This document shows positions 31,704 to 44,394 of a stretch of DNA of 64,000 bases, piece by piece. The notes beneath the pieces are model-generated. The model was not told the DNA's origin, searched no databases, and saw only the letters and a program-made list of their open reading frames with translations. This DNA comes from Rotaria sordida (taxonomy: Eukaryota > Rotifera > Eurotatoria > Philodinida > Philodinidae), in the NCBI GenBank assembly GCA_905250125.1, contig CAJNOL010000533.1:62001-126000 (forward strand), written 5' to 3'. The translations under genes were made by a program, and so were the position numbers. How positions within the stretch are numbered: position 1 is the stretch's first letter; the number at the start of each line of letters is the position of its first letter.

Positions 31704-33038
31704 ATGGAGTCCACGTTTTCCCTTAATTTGTTTGAATTCCTTGAACGGTGCTCACGCATGTTATTCTTTACTTTCGTTATTCTTATTTTATTTAATTCTA
31801 TTTATTCACTGAATAATGGACTTGGTAAAACACCACAGATGGGTTTGTTAAATAAATCTGTTCATAAAAAACTAATAATACTAATCAAATGTTTTATTAG
31901 GATGGAATAGTTGGAATCATTTTGGATGTAGTATTAATGAAGAGATAATTCGTTCAACAACTGATGCACTTATTTCTACTGGTTTAGCTCAAGCTGGTTA
32001 TACCTATGTTAATATTGATGATTGTTGGGCATCATCTCGTGATCCAACAACAAATTTTATTATTCCTGATCCCATTGGATTTCCATCTGGTATAGCATCA
32101 TTAGCTGATTATGTGCATTCACGCGGTCTTTTATTTGGTCTTTATTCAGATGCCGGATATAAAACTTGTGCTGGTCGACCAGGTTCATTTGGTTATGAAG
32201 AAATTGATGCACAGGTATATGCACAATGGAAAGTTGATTATCTTAAATACGATAATTGTAATTCTTTGCTAACAAAGAAAACGATAAAAGAACGTTATGA
32301 GAGTATGCGAGATGCATTAAATCGTACAGGTCGACCAATATTTTATTCAGCATGTGAATGGGGTGTAATGTTACCAGCATTATGGTTTCGTACAATTGCA
32401 AATTCATGGAGAACAACAATGGATATTAGTGATCACTGGTATTCAATGTTATTAAATATTGATATTAATGATTTATTTGTTGATTTTGCAGCACCACATG
32501 GTAAAAAAAAAGCAAATACTCCTTCTTTGAATCTGATAAGTTTTCTTTTATTTGAACAGGTTTTAATGATCCAGATATGTTAGAAATTGGTAATGGTGGT
32601 ATGACATTAAATGAATATCGTACTCATATGAGCCTTTGGTCAATTGCTAAAGCACCATTACTTATTGGTTGTGATGTACGAAACTTATCAAAAGAAAGTT
32701 TAGAGATTTTAACAAATTCAGAAATTATTGATATTAATCAAGACTCACTTGGTATACAAGGGAAAAAAATACGTATTGATCTTACTCATAATACTGAAGT
32801 ATGGGCTGGACCATTAGCTGATGGATCAAAAGCTGTTGTTGCATTTAATCGAGCGAATAATAGAACTCAAACAATTGTTGTATTATTTACTGATTTAGGT
32901 TGGCAATTAACAAGTCGAGTTAAAGTACGAGACCTTTGGCTACACAAAGATCTTGGAGAATTTCAAGGAAATTATACCGCTTATAATATTGAATCACATG
33001 GTGTTCAAATGCTTAAAATGACTCTTATTACACTATAG
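31704..33038 (+). CDS. Secreted alpha-galactosidase, glycoside hydrolase family 27
   Basis: Exons: 31704-31842, 31901-32500, 32560-33038 with introns of 58 and 59 bp. It has 405 codons from 31704 (context accATGg), or 387 from 31758. Either start gives a hydrophobic signal (MLFFTFVILILF). It removes terminal alpha-linked galactose (or N-acetylgalactosamine in relatives). GH27 landmarks are LGKTPQMGWNSWNHFGC, YVNIDDCWAS, GLYSDAG, DYLKYDNCN (nucleophile Asp) and WRTTMDISDHW (acid/base Asp). Later come GFNDPDMLEIGNGGMT and SLWSIAKAPLLIGCD. The length and the YDNCN and RTT-DI-D-W forms look more like plant and fungal enzymes than animal GLA/NAGA, which is an inference. The C-terminal antiparallel beta domain is present and the gene appears intact. 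Confidence 0.95.
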
Positions 33039-33219
33039 AAAAATTTTGCTTCAAATTCTGTTTTTTGAACTTTGTAATCAGATAAAATATTTTTTTATGC
33101 ATTAGTTAGACAAAAACTCAATGAATTCTGATAGTATGTTTTCCATCTCGAAAGAATGTGATATAAGTTCTGAACTTTGAGGATTACATTTTCATTCTTT
33201 TATTTGAGCATTACAATGA

Positions 33220-33262
33220 GAGTGTGGATGTGGGGTGTTGTCTGCATTCACATCCACTCTAT
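33220..33262. repeat. Short G/T-rich telomere-like patch 3' of the alpha-galactosidase
   Basis: GAGTGTGGATGTGGGGTGTTG followed by CATTCACATCCACTC forms an imperfect inverted pair with TGTGGG-like content. It is similar to the patch upstream of the gene. Confidence 0.45.
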
Positions 33263-33594
33263 AATCATTATCTTCCATGGCGATGAGTCATACTCAAGTG
33301 AAAATGAGGGATTCTCTGTGACAGAACGTCGAATTTATGGACTTTATCATTTATAACTTGTCAGATGGAGCTAAATCTTTAGCTACCAATGCATTATTGT
33401 CTTTTTTTTGTTGTTAATAAATTTGATTTTTTAAAAATTCATTCAAGTTTCTTGATTGACTTTTAGTATGGATGAACGTAATTTTCGTGTATCGATAACT
33501 TGAACATGAAAAACTACTAAAAATTGATTCATAACGAAATCTATTATCATAGACAAAGATTGCTTACTAGTGTTCAGTTCATATAAAATAATCT

Positions 33595-33987
33595 ACTCTC
33601 TAAAAATATCGATTTCATACCGAATTCTTTCTAAGTTCCGTAGTGACTGCGAAACCTAAAATGCTTCTTCCCATGGATACACGCGCGAAACTTTTGTTAT
33701 GGAACCTTTTGAAATCCGTGCACCGAAAAAGGCTTAGTATAAAAAATGCGAAATTGTGCAGGTTTGATACAAAACCTTAAAGGTTTTGTGTTATACTCAA
33801 AAGGATTCGTATAGAACTTAAATAGCTTCGTATTTTTGATACCGAATCTTTTTTGTCTCATGGGTTTCAAAAAGGTTTCGTAGAAAAGGTTTCACACATG
33901 TATCGGCGGGAAGAACCATTTTAGATTTCGCAGCCACTACAGAACTTAAAAAGGGTTCGGTATGAAACCGATTGTTTTTTAGAGTGT
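33595..33987. mobile_element. Palindromic MITE, ACTCTCTAAAAA ends
   Basis: The left end ACTCTCTAAAAATATCG and the inverted right end ACACTCTAAAAAACAATCG begin arms of about 120-190 bp. Both share TTTCATACCGAA, GTAGTG, CTGCGAAA, TAAAATG and TTCTTCCC. Internal tracts repeat motifs such as AAAAGGTTT. There is no coding capacity. Confidence 0.8.
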
Positions 33988-36400
33988 ATGATTCATTATT
34001 TACTTTTTTGTTTATAATACACCTTTATTTATGACACTATCTTTTATAAAGAGTACGGCATATTTTAGATAAATTTAAAATGTTTCTTTTGGTTATACAA
34101 CGTATGTTAGCGCAGGCAAAATTGATACTTCCTGTTTAATGAGGTGATTTTTCTTGATAAATTAGGCGAGTTTAATAAGTAAATATGAAAAAAATAAACG
34201 AATTATTATGTATCACATTAGATTCATTTATTTGATTAATTAGTATTGATGATCTATGACTAATTACTTGAAGACCTTTTTCTTTATAATGGTTTATGGA
34301 ACAAAAATATGTTGAAACTTATTTTGTAATTTACATGCAACTAAAATTTCTTCGCTATTTAAAATACTAGAAAACTGAATTTAATCTCAAAAGGAAGGCA
34401 GAAGTCAGCTCTACAATTTAACAGTGTTTTTTCTCTTTAATTTTTACTGAAAACAATGAGCATTTTGTACTTAAACTCCTTGAGTATTCTGTATTTAAAT
34501 AGAACTGCTTTCGAGAAATATAAAACTAGAAAAATCGAACTTTTTAAAGCTTCAACGCAACGTCTTGGTTACATTTTAAAAACTAATTCGAATTTCTAGA
34601 CGTTTGAAATGGAGAAGAAATTTATTTTCGACACATAGATTTTTAGCTGATTTTTTTTATAGACTTAATATATTAATGTGAATTTTTGTTGGAAGGTGTC
34701 TAATTCGGATTGAAACTTCTCTTAAAAATTTCCTCTTGATATTGTGGTCACGAAAATCAAATTTTTTAAAAATGAACCTAAAAAACTTTTATAAAACTCA
34801 ACCGAAAAGCTAGAACTGAACATTTAAATGGTTTGCAGATTCTCATTAGAAAACTAGAAGAATTCAAGTTGAAAATTTCGACGAATACGTAAATGATTAT
34901 AGATATAAACGAATGTCAATTTTGGTACTAATTTATTCGAATCAATAGAGTAATGCAAAATTGGGATTGAGGTAGAATCCTTTCGAATACGAGTCTTATT
35001 AAAATACTAGGGAACTATATTTGCCTAGACCTTTTAATTAAAAAAAACTTGAAGCGCTACTTCAAATAAACAACTTTGATGAAAAATCGATGCTATAGAG
35101 ACATTTACTTATGATCAAATCCAAAATTGATGCCACCAATACGGTTTCAGTCCTTTTTTATCCTGTTGTTTTTTTTTTGATTCCAAAATATGATAGAGCA
35201 AACAAAAACAGGAAAAAAGACTTAAAACACGTGGATGTGTGTAGGTGGTAACTGAAAAAACAATATTTGGTAAGAATATTAAGGTTAAATGAGATGATAT
35301 ATTTCTTCAAGACCTAAACAATAGAATTAAGAATATATTGAAAACTATTCTATGAAAGAAATATGTATATGAATTCACATACCTAGATGACAGTTGACAT
35401 TAAATTCATTTGTTGTTGAATATATATTCACTCTTTGTTTCAAAACGTTTAGAATAAATTTTTCTGCAATATCTTTACCTCCAAGAAAAATATAAAACAT
35501 ATTAAAGAAACATTGAAATTTGTTGTTTTTTTTTGTGTTTATTGTTTAAGACGGTTAGATGCTCGTTGGAAATCATATCATGAGTCAGCTAGGAAGTCGT
35601 CTCGAAAACATCACTCATAAGCACAAGAAAATATAGAAAGGAACTCAGACAAGTGATCATGTGACCAATACGACTTATGAGCCTTTTGAAAGAGATGAAT
35701 TTATTACGTAAAAAAATGTTGTTTTCAAGTTCACTGTCTATAATTTCCTTTGAACAATCGATTTTGCAACACATATTATCGCGAAATATTTCAAGAAGAG
35801 AAGCTCATTGGGGCTTTAAAAAATACAACTAGTAGAATCTCTTGGTTAGCCAATATCTACAGAATCTGGTTGCACAACTACTATTGTAAGTGTCACATCA
35901 AATCAAACGTAGAGAAGAACATGACCATATGAGAAAATAGGAACCGAAGATTTGCAAAAAAGTCAAGAAACTATATCTTTCTACTTCTATCAAGGTATTG
36001 GAAATATAAAAGGTATCATACGTGAAAGTAATAGTTCACTCTCCTTTGAAAATTAGAGTCCGTTGGGTCTATTATTTTCGAATCTGACTGGGCCGTACTT
36101 GGATAGTTGCTCCCCGCAGATCTGAGATACTTTGTATTTGTTTTTTTAGATTGATGACTAGCACGCTCTACATGTTTTTCAGATGATCAGAATCTATTGG
36201 ACCTGAAATTCGAGCATTCGGACCTGGTTCATAGAAAAATTTCAGGTTTGAAATAGTTCGGGACTCATCTGATAGGCGTCACTTTCTTTTTACTCTACTG
36301 TAACTACGACAAAAGCGGAGCCACTTATCTGCATGGTAGCAGTACGCAGTAGAAGTTGATAATGCTTATGCTAAGAGATAGAAAAAACTTTTCTCTGAAA
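33988..36400. other. Intergenic, no gene recognised
   Basis: This is AT-rich, with scattered short open frames lacking similarity or codon bias. No clear promoter, RNA or repeat structure could be supported. Confidence 0.45.
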
Positions 36401-37801
36401 GTCTACATATGAGTCATTCTGGTGTCTATTGTATCGTTTGACCGTCAAAAATGGGCTTGTTTATTTCTCAGTTCGTGTTCAGCCAAATTGCTCGAAATTA
36501 GTATCAAAGTATCTGCTAGTCATGCTCTACTTATGCTGCTAAAATCAGATTTCTATCTTTTATCCTCTATGAAAAATGCTGAAAATAAACCATTTTTTTG
36601 ACCTTTTTTGTGCATTTTTATGATGATTCCAGATCGGATGCTTTTCTTTCTGTCTTTTTTAAGCTTGAAACAAAAAATGTAAAGGATGTTTAACTAATTT
36701 TCTTATATCAATTTTGAATGCTCTATCTGCTCATAACCTTATTTTCCCTCCAGCTATTGTTATTTCACAGAAATTTAACATTCTATAAATGGTTCCAGAA
36801 AACGTCAAAAAAGTGTCCCATTCCCTTTTGAATCTGCTGTGAAACCAATAAACATTTTAATTCAAATGTTATCATATACAAATGTTCATCAATTTTGACA
36901 TTATCGATTGCTGAAAACCGCAATTTACTTCTTTTTACCGTTTTTGAATAATTTGCATCTTAGTGTTGTCTATTGGCATGTGACACACAATTTCTCCCAC
37001 CCATTCTGCCTATCTCTTGGCCAAACTAGAAGAAGTTAAGAGCTGATTTTTTAATCACAAGTGTCAATCGGCAAGCACAACTTATGTTGTAAATATCAAG
37101 GCTCTAACTCATTTCTGGAGAAAGTTATTTAAAAAATACAGGCAAACGTCCCACCCCCTTTTGCCCTTCTCCTAATCAAACTACAAGGAGTTGAGACCTG
37201 ATTTTTTTAACCATAAGTATCAATTAGATAGAATAGCTTGTGTTATAAATATCAGGGCTATAGCTTCATTCTAACGAAAGAAATTAAAAAATATAGAAAA
37301 ATGACCTTTTCCTATGTTTGTCCCACCTCCTTTCGTCTATCCTCTAGCCAAACTACAAGTAGTTAAGAGCTGATTTTTTTTTATCATAAGTGTCAATTAG
37401 ATAGCACAGCTTGTGTTATAAATATCAAGATTCTATGTTGTTCCAAAAGAACAGTATTTTAAAAAATACGGTAATATGCGTCTTGTCTTTTTTTACAATG
37501 TTCCATCAGTTATTTAAAAATTGAAAAATATCATTGAAACGAACTGCAAAGAATCATTTAACTTTTTCCAATCATGCTTTTCTTGCTTAAATAAGATCCG
37601 AGATCCTTGAGTGAGTTTTTACACTCTTTCGGATTCCCAAATCCAATGAAAAAAGTGGTAGTTTGCAAAACCACTTTTTCTTATAGTTTGAAGCATTCTC
37701 TATCTGCTGATAATACTTTTAAGTACAGCCGTTTACTTTTTTTTCGACCATTTTTTCAAAAAAAATGGTACAATAGACACCAGAATCACCCATATATCTG
37801 T
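36401..37801. mobile_element. Non-coding element with inverted ends and internal tandem repeats
   Basis: The left end has ATTCTGGTGTCTATTGTA (36415-36432). The inverted match near 37770-37788 reads TACAATAGACACCAGAAT, an 18 bp perfect inverted pair extended by weaker similarity. The interior holds three tandem units at about 37021, 37176 and 37348. A related diverged sequence (ATTCTTGTGTTTATTGTAC) occurs at about 55668. No transposase was seen. Confidence 0.6.
37021..37445. repeat. Tandem repeat, about 155-172 bp unit, three copies
   Basis: Each unit begins with a CCAAACTACAAG-like block followed by AGTTAAGAGCTGATTTTTT, then AAGTGTCAATTAGATAG and CTTGTGTTATAAATATCA. The copies are imperfect and the periods are uneven. 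Confidence 0.8.
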
Positions 37802-38082
37802 TTTGCAGTTCATTATTTTGAACTGTCATAAATGTCAATATGAACAAAACAGAACAAAAACTTTGTTGACATTAGTGTTTTTCTTTACAGACTTCTGTTA
37901 TGTATCATTCTATTCAACATTTAGGGTTAAGAAGAAATATATCTGATTTTGTTTATAGAAGAAATAAAAATATATTTATCTATGCATCTAATCATCACGT
38001 TATTTAATCAATTAGCACGCTATTTCATTATTAAAAAAGTTCTTTATTGAACAAAGTAAATTTATGAGCAATCAGAATTTCA

Positions 38083-39363
38083 TCACCATTTGGCATAATG
38101 ATTCTCAGCAACTCCAAAACCGTTTTCAATCACATATGTATGATCAAATAATTCTATAGTTCCATTATATACACCAAAAGCTTGAACAAAATCTCCAGCT
38201 ACAAGAAACACATTGATATGTTCTTCTTGACTACCCCATGGTTGAAAACTAAGACGAATCTTAGGAGTTTTAGAATTAATATCTCCTGTAGAATAGATTT
38301 GCCATAATTGAGTTGTTATATATTGTTCTTCAGGTAATTCATAGACAATTTGATTTACTGCATGAACTTTTCCACCAATCCTATATTGTAGCATTTATTA
38401 CAATAATATTAAATTTTTATGTTTTTATTAAACTCACCAAATAGCATTTTCCATTGAAATACCATTATTATCATTATAAACTCTATCAGAAAGATTTATA
38501 CCAATGGTCACAGGTTCATTATTGGATGAATTAGTTCCAACTACTGAAAGAGAAATCCTAAAATATATAGATCAAAGTTAAAATATTCATTTATGATTAA
38601 CGAATTACCATTTCCAACGAGTTAACCTTTCTGAATAAGCTAATGTCCAATCAATACTACTAAGTCCATCAAGAAACTCTTCTTCCTTATTATTATTAAT
38701 CTTTATTTTTCCTCGAGCAGGTAAAGTAGCTATTTTATGTGTATAGGCTGGACGAGTTTCTTCAACGGGATAGATTAAAACCATTGATTGATCTTTTTCA
38801 TTTGAATATTCTATTTTAAAACCAAATGATATTTGAATACCATCATGCATGGGTACATTTGCATCGACTTCATAGACTTTTTCATTAGTATTATAACAAA
38901 GACGAATATATTCTAACGAAGATTGATTAAAATGAGTACATCCATCAATAGATGATTTAGCTTGTTCTTTAATAGCTTGTGCTAAAAAAGATTTACTTGC
39001 ATATTGATAAAATTGCTTTTCTCGATTTGTTCGATCAATTACATATACAATTCCATTAGCCATATAATTAAAATTAGCAATAGCAGCAACAATAAAATAA
39101 CGTGAAGTTGAAATAGATTTAAAACTCCAATGTTTAAGTGAAAGAAAATTGAATAATTTCGATGAAGAAACCCATGAATAATCAACAATCGAAATCGGTT
39201 TCATATAGCGACCGAATTCATTTGTTTTCAAAGGAATACGATCTTGAATTGGACCAAGATATTTTGGTTTAGGTAAATTTATATATCGAGCATTTTCTAT
39301 AATACCAAATAGAATTGCAAATAAAGGTACTAAAATTGTGACAATAGCAATAAAACGAAACAT
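38083..39363 (-). CDS. Membrane-anchored DUF2804-family protein
   Basis: Exons (high to low): 38609-39363, 38438-38557, 38083-38380. Phases agree and give 390 codons. An N-terminal hydrophobic helix (residues about 3-22, FIAIVTILVPLFAILFG) is an anchor or signal. The body matches the DUF2804 pattern: LKHWSFKSISTSRYFIVAAI, a GIVYVIDR segment, SIDWTLAYSERLTRWKW and SMENAIWIGGKVH. The end carries LSFQPWG, FVQAFGVYNGTIEL and NGFGVAENHYAKW. The function of the family is unknown. It is next to the Cys-rich gene on the same strand, and a degenerate copy of its 5' region lies at about 45490-45812. Confidence 0.8.
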
Positions 39364-39522
39364 GTTTATTTGCTGATGAAGACCTATATTATACTTTTAT
39401 CTTTTTTCAACTATATGTTTTGATAAACTGACAAGGTTTTTATTTTTCCTTCTTATCATTATATCTTTTTATTGTAAAAAATTTTAACAAAAAGAAAAAC
39501 ATATATATTTTGGTGAAAATGA

Positions 39523-40092
39523 TTAATTAGTAGCGTCACATTGTACTGGTTTTCCACTGGATGTGAACCATTCAGCATTGCAGCTTCCACAATAGTTCGA
39601 GATACATTTAGCGTCAGGATATGCTGGACATGTTGCTTCCTATTGAAAACCTGTTGTATTAAAAAGAAAACATATAAGCTAGTCATTATGACTTACTTGA
39701 CATGGATCTACGAAACATTGAACTTTACTCTGACCAGGTGGACATGAAGATGATTTAGTACAATTTGCTGGAGTACCATCAGCTTTATACCATAGAGCAT
39801 TGCATTCGCCGCAATAGTTAGAGATGCATGTAGCGTTTTTATTTCCTGGACATGTTGATGTCTAGACTTAATTAAATATATTCAAACCTATTACAATATG
39901 AAGAACTTACAGAGCATGGATCCACAACGCAATGCACCATTGGTTTATCAGGTGGGCATTGAATCATTCCAGTTGGTAGTCCAAATATACCTATAATAAA
40001 ATGATACTAAAATAAACTTTTCTAACAAATTACTCACCTCCGATGATTAATGTTGAAAGGATAATAGTGGCAAGATATGTAATAGTTTGCAT
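39523..40092 (-). CDS. Secreted Cys-rich repeat protein, short paralogue
   Basis: Exons (high to low): 40038-40092, 39911-39990, 39697-39861, 39523-39639, with introns of about 50-60 bp. It encodes a signal peptide (MQTITYLATIILSTLIIGG), then a CPPDKPMVHCVVDPC half-unit and one full 165 bp repeat exon with TCPGNKNATCISNYCGEC and SCPPGQSKVQCFVDPC. The last exon has TCPAYPDAKCISNYCGSC. The pattern CP-x-C-x-NYCGxCxAxWY with SCPPGQxxVxCxVDPC has eight cysteines per 55 residues, as in disulphide-rich extracellular domains. The function is not known. It is the two-NYCG-unit relative of the gene at 45959-48670. Confidence 0.85.
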
Positions 40093-40144
40093 TATGTTTT
40101 TGTATTTGCTTGAGAATAGAATAATCTATCGTTTTTCTACTTCA

Positions 40145-40153
40145 TATTTATAG
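40145..40153 (-). promoter_or_regulatory. TATA box of the short Cys-rich gene
   Basis: TATAAATAT on the minus strand lies about 55 bp upstream of the start codon. An equivalent box occurs at the same distance in the long paralogue. Confidence 0.6.
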
Positions 40154-42140
40154 GCTCTCATAGGCATGATTCTGATTCTTCTTGACAAAAATGATTCTGA
40201 TCATTGTCACGCATATGCATCGTCATACCGACGCGGTCTACTTTATCAATGATTCGTCATAAAAGTTTGAAGACCAAACGTTGTACATATTGAATACGAG
40301 AACAGATTTTTACCTTTCTCTCCATCATAAAAAATTACCGATTTCTAAAAATATTCTTCCGAAGCTGTGACAACAATACTTCCATAATTATAGACTTAAA
40401 AATTGTATGTGCTTGTTTCTTTCGCTTTGGATTATATTTTTCTTTTGTTCGATCATTACTAATAAAAACACCGTTACTCACTTTGTTTTTTTTTAATAGT
40501 TTGCTCATTAATGTGATTATTACGACGTACAAAAAACAAGATATATGACGACATTTTAAGAGCCATAAATCCAACAAGAACAAAAAGCAAATAATGCAGA
40601 TTAGTTCTATATACTCAGATCAAGAAATTTGACTATTGAATCTTGCCAAATTTGATCAGATTTAATGTTGCATTGTGCCGGAAATAGTCGGATTCCGACT
40701 TCATCCGATCTGATTCTATTAAAATGAGTTCATAATTTAGTGACCCGGAATTCAACGAACTTTTAACCGAGAAAGGATCTTATCGGATCGACAAGATCTT
40801 ATCAGATCCTCCGACGAACTAAAGAGATCCCATGGGATCATATTGGATTTATATTAGCATTCTATAGTTGTTCTCTTTCCCATTCCCTATCATTTTTGTC
40901 TATAATAAGTCATTAGATTTATGACGCCAATGGTAAAAATTTACTGTCTACTTTATTATTCCTTTATTAAGAACCAAACACAAGATAAACCAAAATATCG
41001 TTGTCAAAACAAGGCGCAAAGATGTTATCACTCTTGTCGTCAAAATCGCACAAATCAGCAATTTTATTGCAATTTATAATCCGATCAAACGCGAGATTTC
41101 TTTCTTTCCGTACGCAGTAAATAATACAATTTCTTTTAATAAAATAATGCTGATCATTTTGTTATTGAGAGAGAGATCTAAATAAAGGAAAAAAGAATTC
41201 ATTCGTATTAAATAATATTTATCCTTCATTTAGATGTTGAAATGGCCTAAATCAAAGAAAAAAGAACATTTATTTTTATCAAGCAATACTTATTGTAGAA
41301 ACTTTTTACAAAATCGCCGATTAATCGCCAAAAATGACCTAATTTGGATGCCATGAAAATGCATAATAAATATATTTAAGATTTCAAATGATACTCGGTT
41401 CTTGTCATTTATCATTTTTATTAATATTAAAATTTTCCGATTATGAGTAGACAGGATTAGCAATAATATTATGTTTTTTTTAAATTGCTCTCGTGGCTTC
41501 ATCACAATTTTGACCGTGGAAGAATATAACATGACCGAGCTCTATCTGGTAGAGAAGCCTCGTTAACAGAGTTTAACTAATGTGGCTTCAATCGGAGTAA
41601 GTAGGGCTCAGTTCCCTTGGTTGTACCACTAGTTTGTTCATTTGATAATTACTTTTCACAAAAAAACACGACTAACTCAATTTATTTTTATACAGAACCA
41701 ACTTTTCAAAACACTCAACTGGGTCAGGCAGTTTCAGTTTTGCAACACGAGAAAACACTCACAATTACATATGATCTTTACAAAATTTTAAGACATATTT
41801 GACAGCTCCTTCAATCAAAATATCCGACGACTAATTTTTCGACAACAGATGGAATCGGCTGGATTCCGACAACTGAATCCTATAGGATACGCCCTTCGGA
41901 TTTCATCGGATACAGCCATCAGATTGACACAGTGGTATCCACATAAATATAGATATGAAGAGATACAGAACAGAAAGAATCCATTAATTCTGTGTATTTC
42001 TTAAGTAATTGTTGGATTATTTCAAGAAGACAGACAAGAGTAAAGTGTATACATTTTCTCAATGTTACAATATGCTGTGCTATATCAACAGTAGAACGAG
42101 AGATTATCTATTTCGAGAAAAAAAAAGAAACGAGAAAATG

Positions 42141-42250
42141 CTATTTCATATGTGCACCATTGAACTGTTGTTGTTGAAGTTTGGCAGTAACTATTGTTGC
42201 AGCTCGTTGTTGTTGAGCTTCTTGATTCACTTTCAATGAACGGCGAAATA
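42141..42250 (-). pseudogene. Conserved Gln-rich coding remnant, copy A
   Basis: On the minus strand a frame reads RRSLKVNQEAQQQRAATIVT, then AKLQQQQFNGAHMK and a stop at 42141-42143. The same frame and stop position persist in copy B at 50009. It may be the last exon of an older gene. No start, promoter or other exon was found, so it is likely a fragment. Confidence 0.4.
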
Positions 42251-42290
42251 TCAAAATATCATGTTTCAAAACTACATCAAACACATTAAA

Positions 42291-44380
42291 CCTTAGTTGA
42301 ACATTTCTTTTCATCTACTTAATATGCACAGACCTCAGAGTATATATATATTACATGCCTTTCTTTCTATAGACGAGCACTTGAAGGCTTGCATGAGTTA
42401 TGTGTACATTCAAAGTAGTTCAAACATTGAACTCATGAAAATCATACGAATGAGCACACTTGAAACAATCGACTCTAGCAAAATAATCAAAGCTTTTCTA
42501 TTCAAGATACAAGAATGCTCCTTGCCATGGAGAATGTCTAAATCTATTTACTCATTTAGATGCCCTATAAATAACAATGTCTCTTACACACTTTTTTATT
42601 TAAGCTGTGAATTTTTATTATGAGTAGAATTGTTTTGAATGAAAAACTGAAGAAAAAAAAAGAAATGCACATATAAAAAAAAAATAAAAGTAATGTCACA
42701 AATCACATGTATTATTTTTATAGTTGTGACAGATGACCAGATCCAATGGAGTACTGCTATCGCTAACTTGTAATGGGAACGGACTTTTATTGTTAATCTA
42801 TGCAGTTCGCATTATTTTACATAAAGTATTTCGTTTGTGATCATCCTTACACACACTTGAATAACAAACATAAATACTTAAACAAGAATTCAAGTGTGTG
42901 AAGAAAAATGTTGAGCGATCCAAGAACAAGTCGAAGCGCATGAGCTTGCCAAATGGCCTCAAGAGTCTTGCTTTAAGATGTGTCCATATCACATGATATT
43001 CTGCCTAAAGATACTCATGAACTTCATGAATATGGAAGAATCGATTATAAAAGCCTTTGATACATTTGAAGAATCTCGTCTGAGAGACGATTTTTCAAAA
43101 TCCATGCCCATAATAATATCAAAGTTTAGTATAGACAATATTTGACTCCCATCATTCTAGCGACGTGTTAGTTATGAATTGTGAGTTACAAAAATCTTAA
43201 AAAACAACCAACAGGAAACAACAGTCTATTGAAAAATGCATTTCTTTATTGAAAACATATTCTAGAATCATTTCAATACTATTTTGCAGCGTGATCTGGA
43301 AAATATTCTTTACGTTCTCTATATGAAAAAAGAGTTTCCATCATCATAAGATTTAATTGACGCAGTGTACATTAGCACTGATTACATATGAAGAGGTCTT
43401 TCTAAAATAGAAACATATTTGATAAAATCCTGTTGTATATTAATCAAAATACCTCTTTGTCTTTCCACTCTTTCTACAAATTCAGAAATATTTTTTGTCA
43501 CCAAACGGTACATTCATATTTGAAGAAAACATATATTCAGATATACATGTCCAAGTTTATTCTATAAAGTATTCATTCTGAGCCTGCGAATATAATTCTT
43601 TTTTCAAAACAACATCTAAAGATACTTTTCGAAACACACAAAAAAAACCCTAAATATGTACTTAACTACTATTTTTCTGTAAACTGTTTCTTCTCAAACA
43701 ATCATATTCAATGAAGTTACTTTGAAACTGATAACTATAGTAGAGATGCATTTCACTCTGAATGAATTATATTCATACTATTCAACTCTCAACATAACTA
43801 GCTGACTTAACTAAGTTTAACAAAAAAAAGAGGTTAATTTTCTTTTTCTCAGTTATTCACCTATTAACAAGGTTAAATATTGCCAGAGACAGATCTTATT
43901 CCTTAGAAAAAAAAAGAGTACTGTTAGACATTATATCAAGACATTAGGATATGTTGATTGTAGTTTTCGAAGAATGTTCTTCTTACCAACGATTGTCTTC
44001 TTTTTCTCAAAAACTATTAACTGTTTCTTTTCTCATTGTATGTGTATAAGATGAGTGAAGTAAACTTGTTTACTAACGATGTGTTGAACAAAAATGAATT
44101 GAAACTAAGAATTGTTAGCCAGACTAACAAAAACTATGACTTTTTTTAGGACTACATAGAGGATAGTCCTTGTAACTTATGAACGATAAGACAGAATACA
44201 TAATCCCGAGTGTTCTCATGTGTGGAGGGCTTTAAATCGTATTTCAAAAACAGTAAATTTCTAAAAAGAGTCCACTTATTCAGATATACCACATAATATT
44301 TATTAAATAAATATATAAAAAATAGAAACGAAGATAAAAAGACAAAACACACATTTTATAAACAACGAACAAAAAAATAT
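42291..44380. other. Intergenic, no gene recognised
   Basis: Both strands were scanned. Short open frames at 42297-42623 and 42798-42992 have no recognisable domains. Confidence 0.45.
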
Positions 44381-44394
44381 GACCCATCAAAAAG

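Larger units (their letters stand above)
40093..42290. repeat. Segmental duplication, copy A flank
   Basis: With 39060-40092 this matches 45490-50160. Matching blocks include the TATA region, a CATTACTAATAAAAACAC block near 40454, CATAAATATAG near 41942 and the block at 42000-42260. The interval 40600-41900 is unmatched, is rich in TCGGAT motifs and has no gene recognised. Confidence 0.65.

Noticed and set aside
37021-37445. CRISPR-like array
   Set aside because: Three long uneven repeats without short identical repeats or spacers, in a eukaryotic genome, are an ordinary tandem repeat.
40620-41920. TCGGAT-rich stretches as a possible transposon pair
   Set aside because: The motifs recur, but inverted or direct ends could not be aligned.
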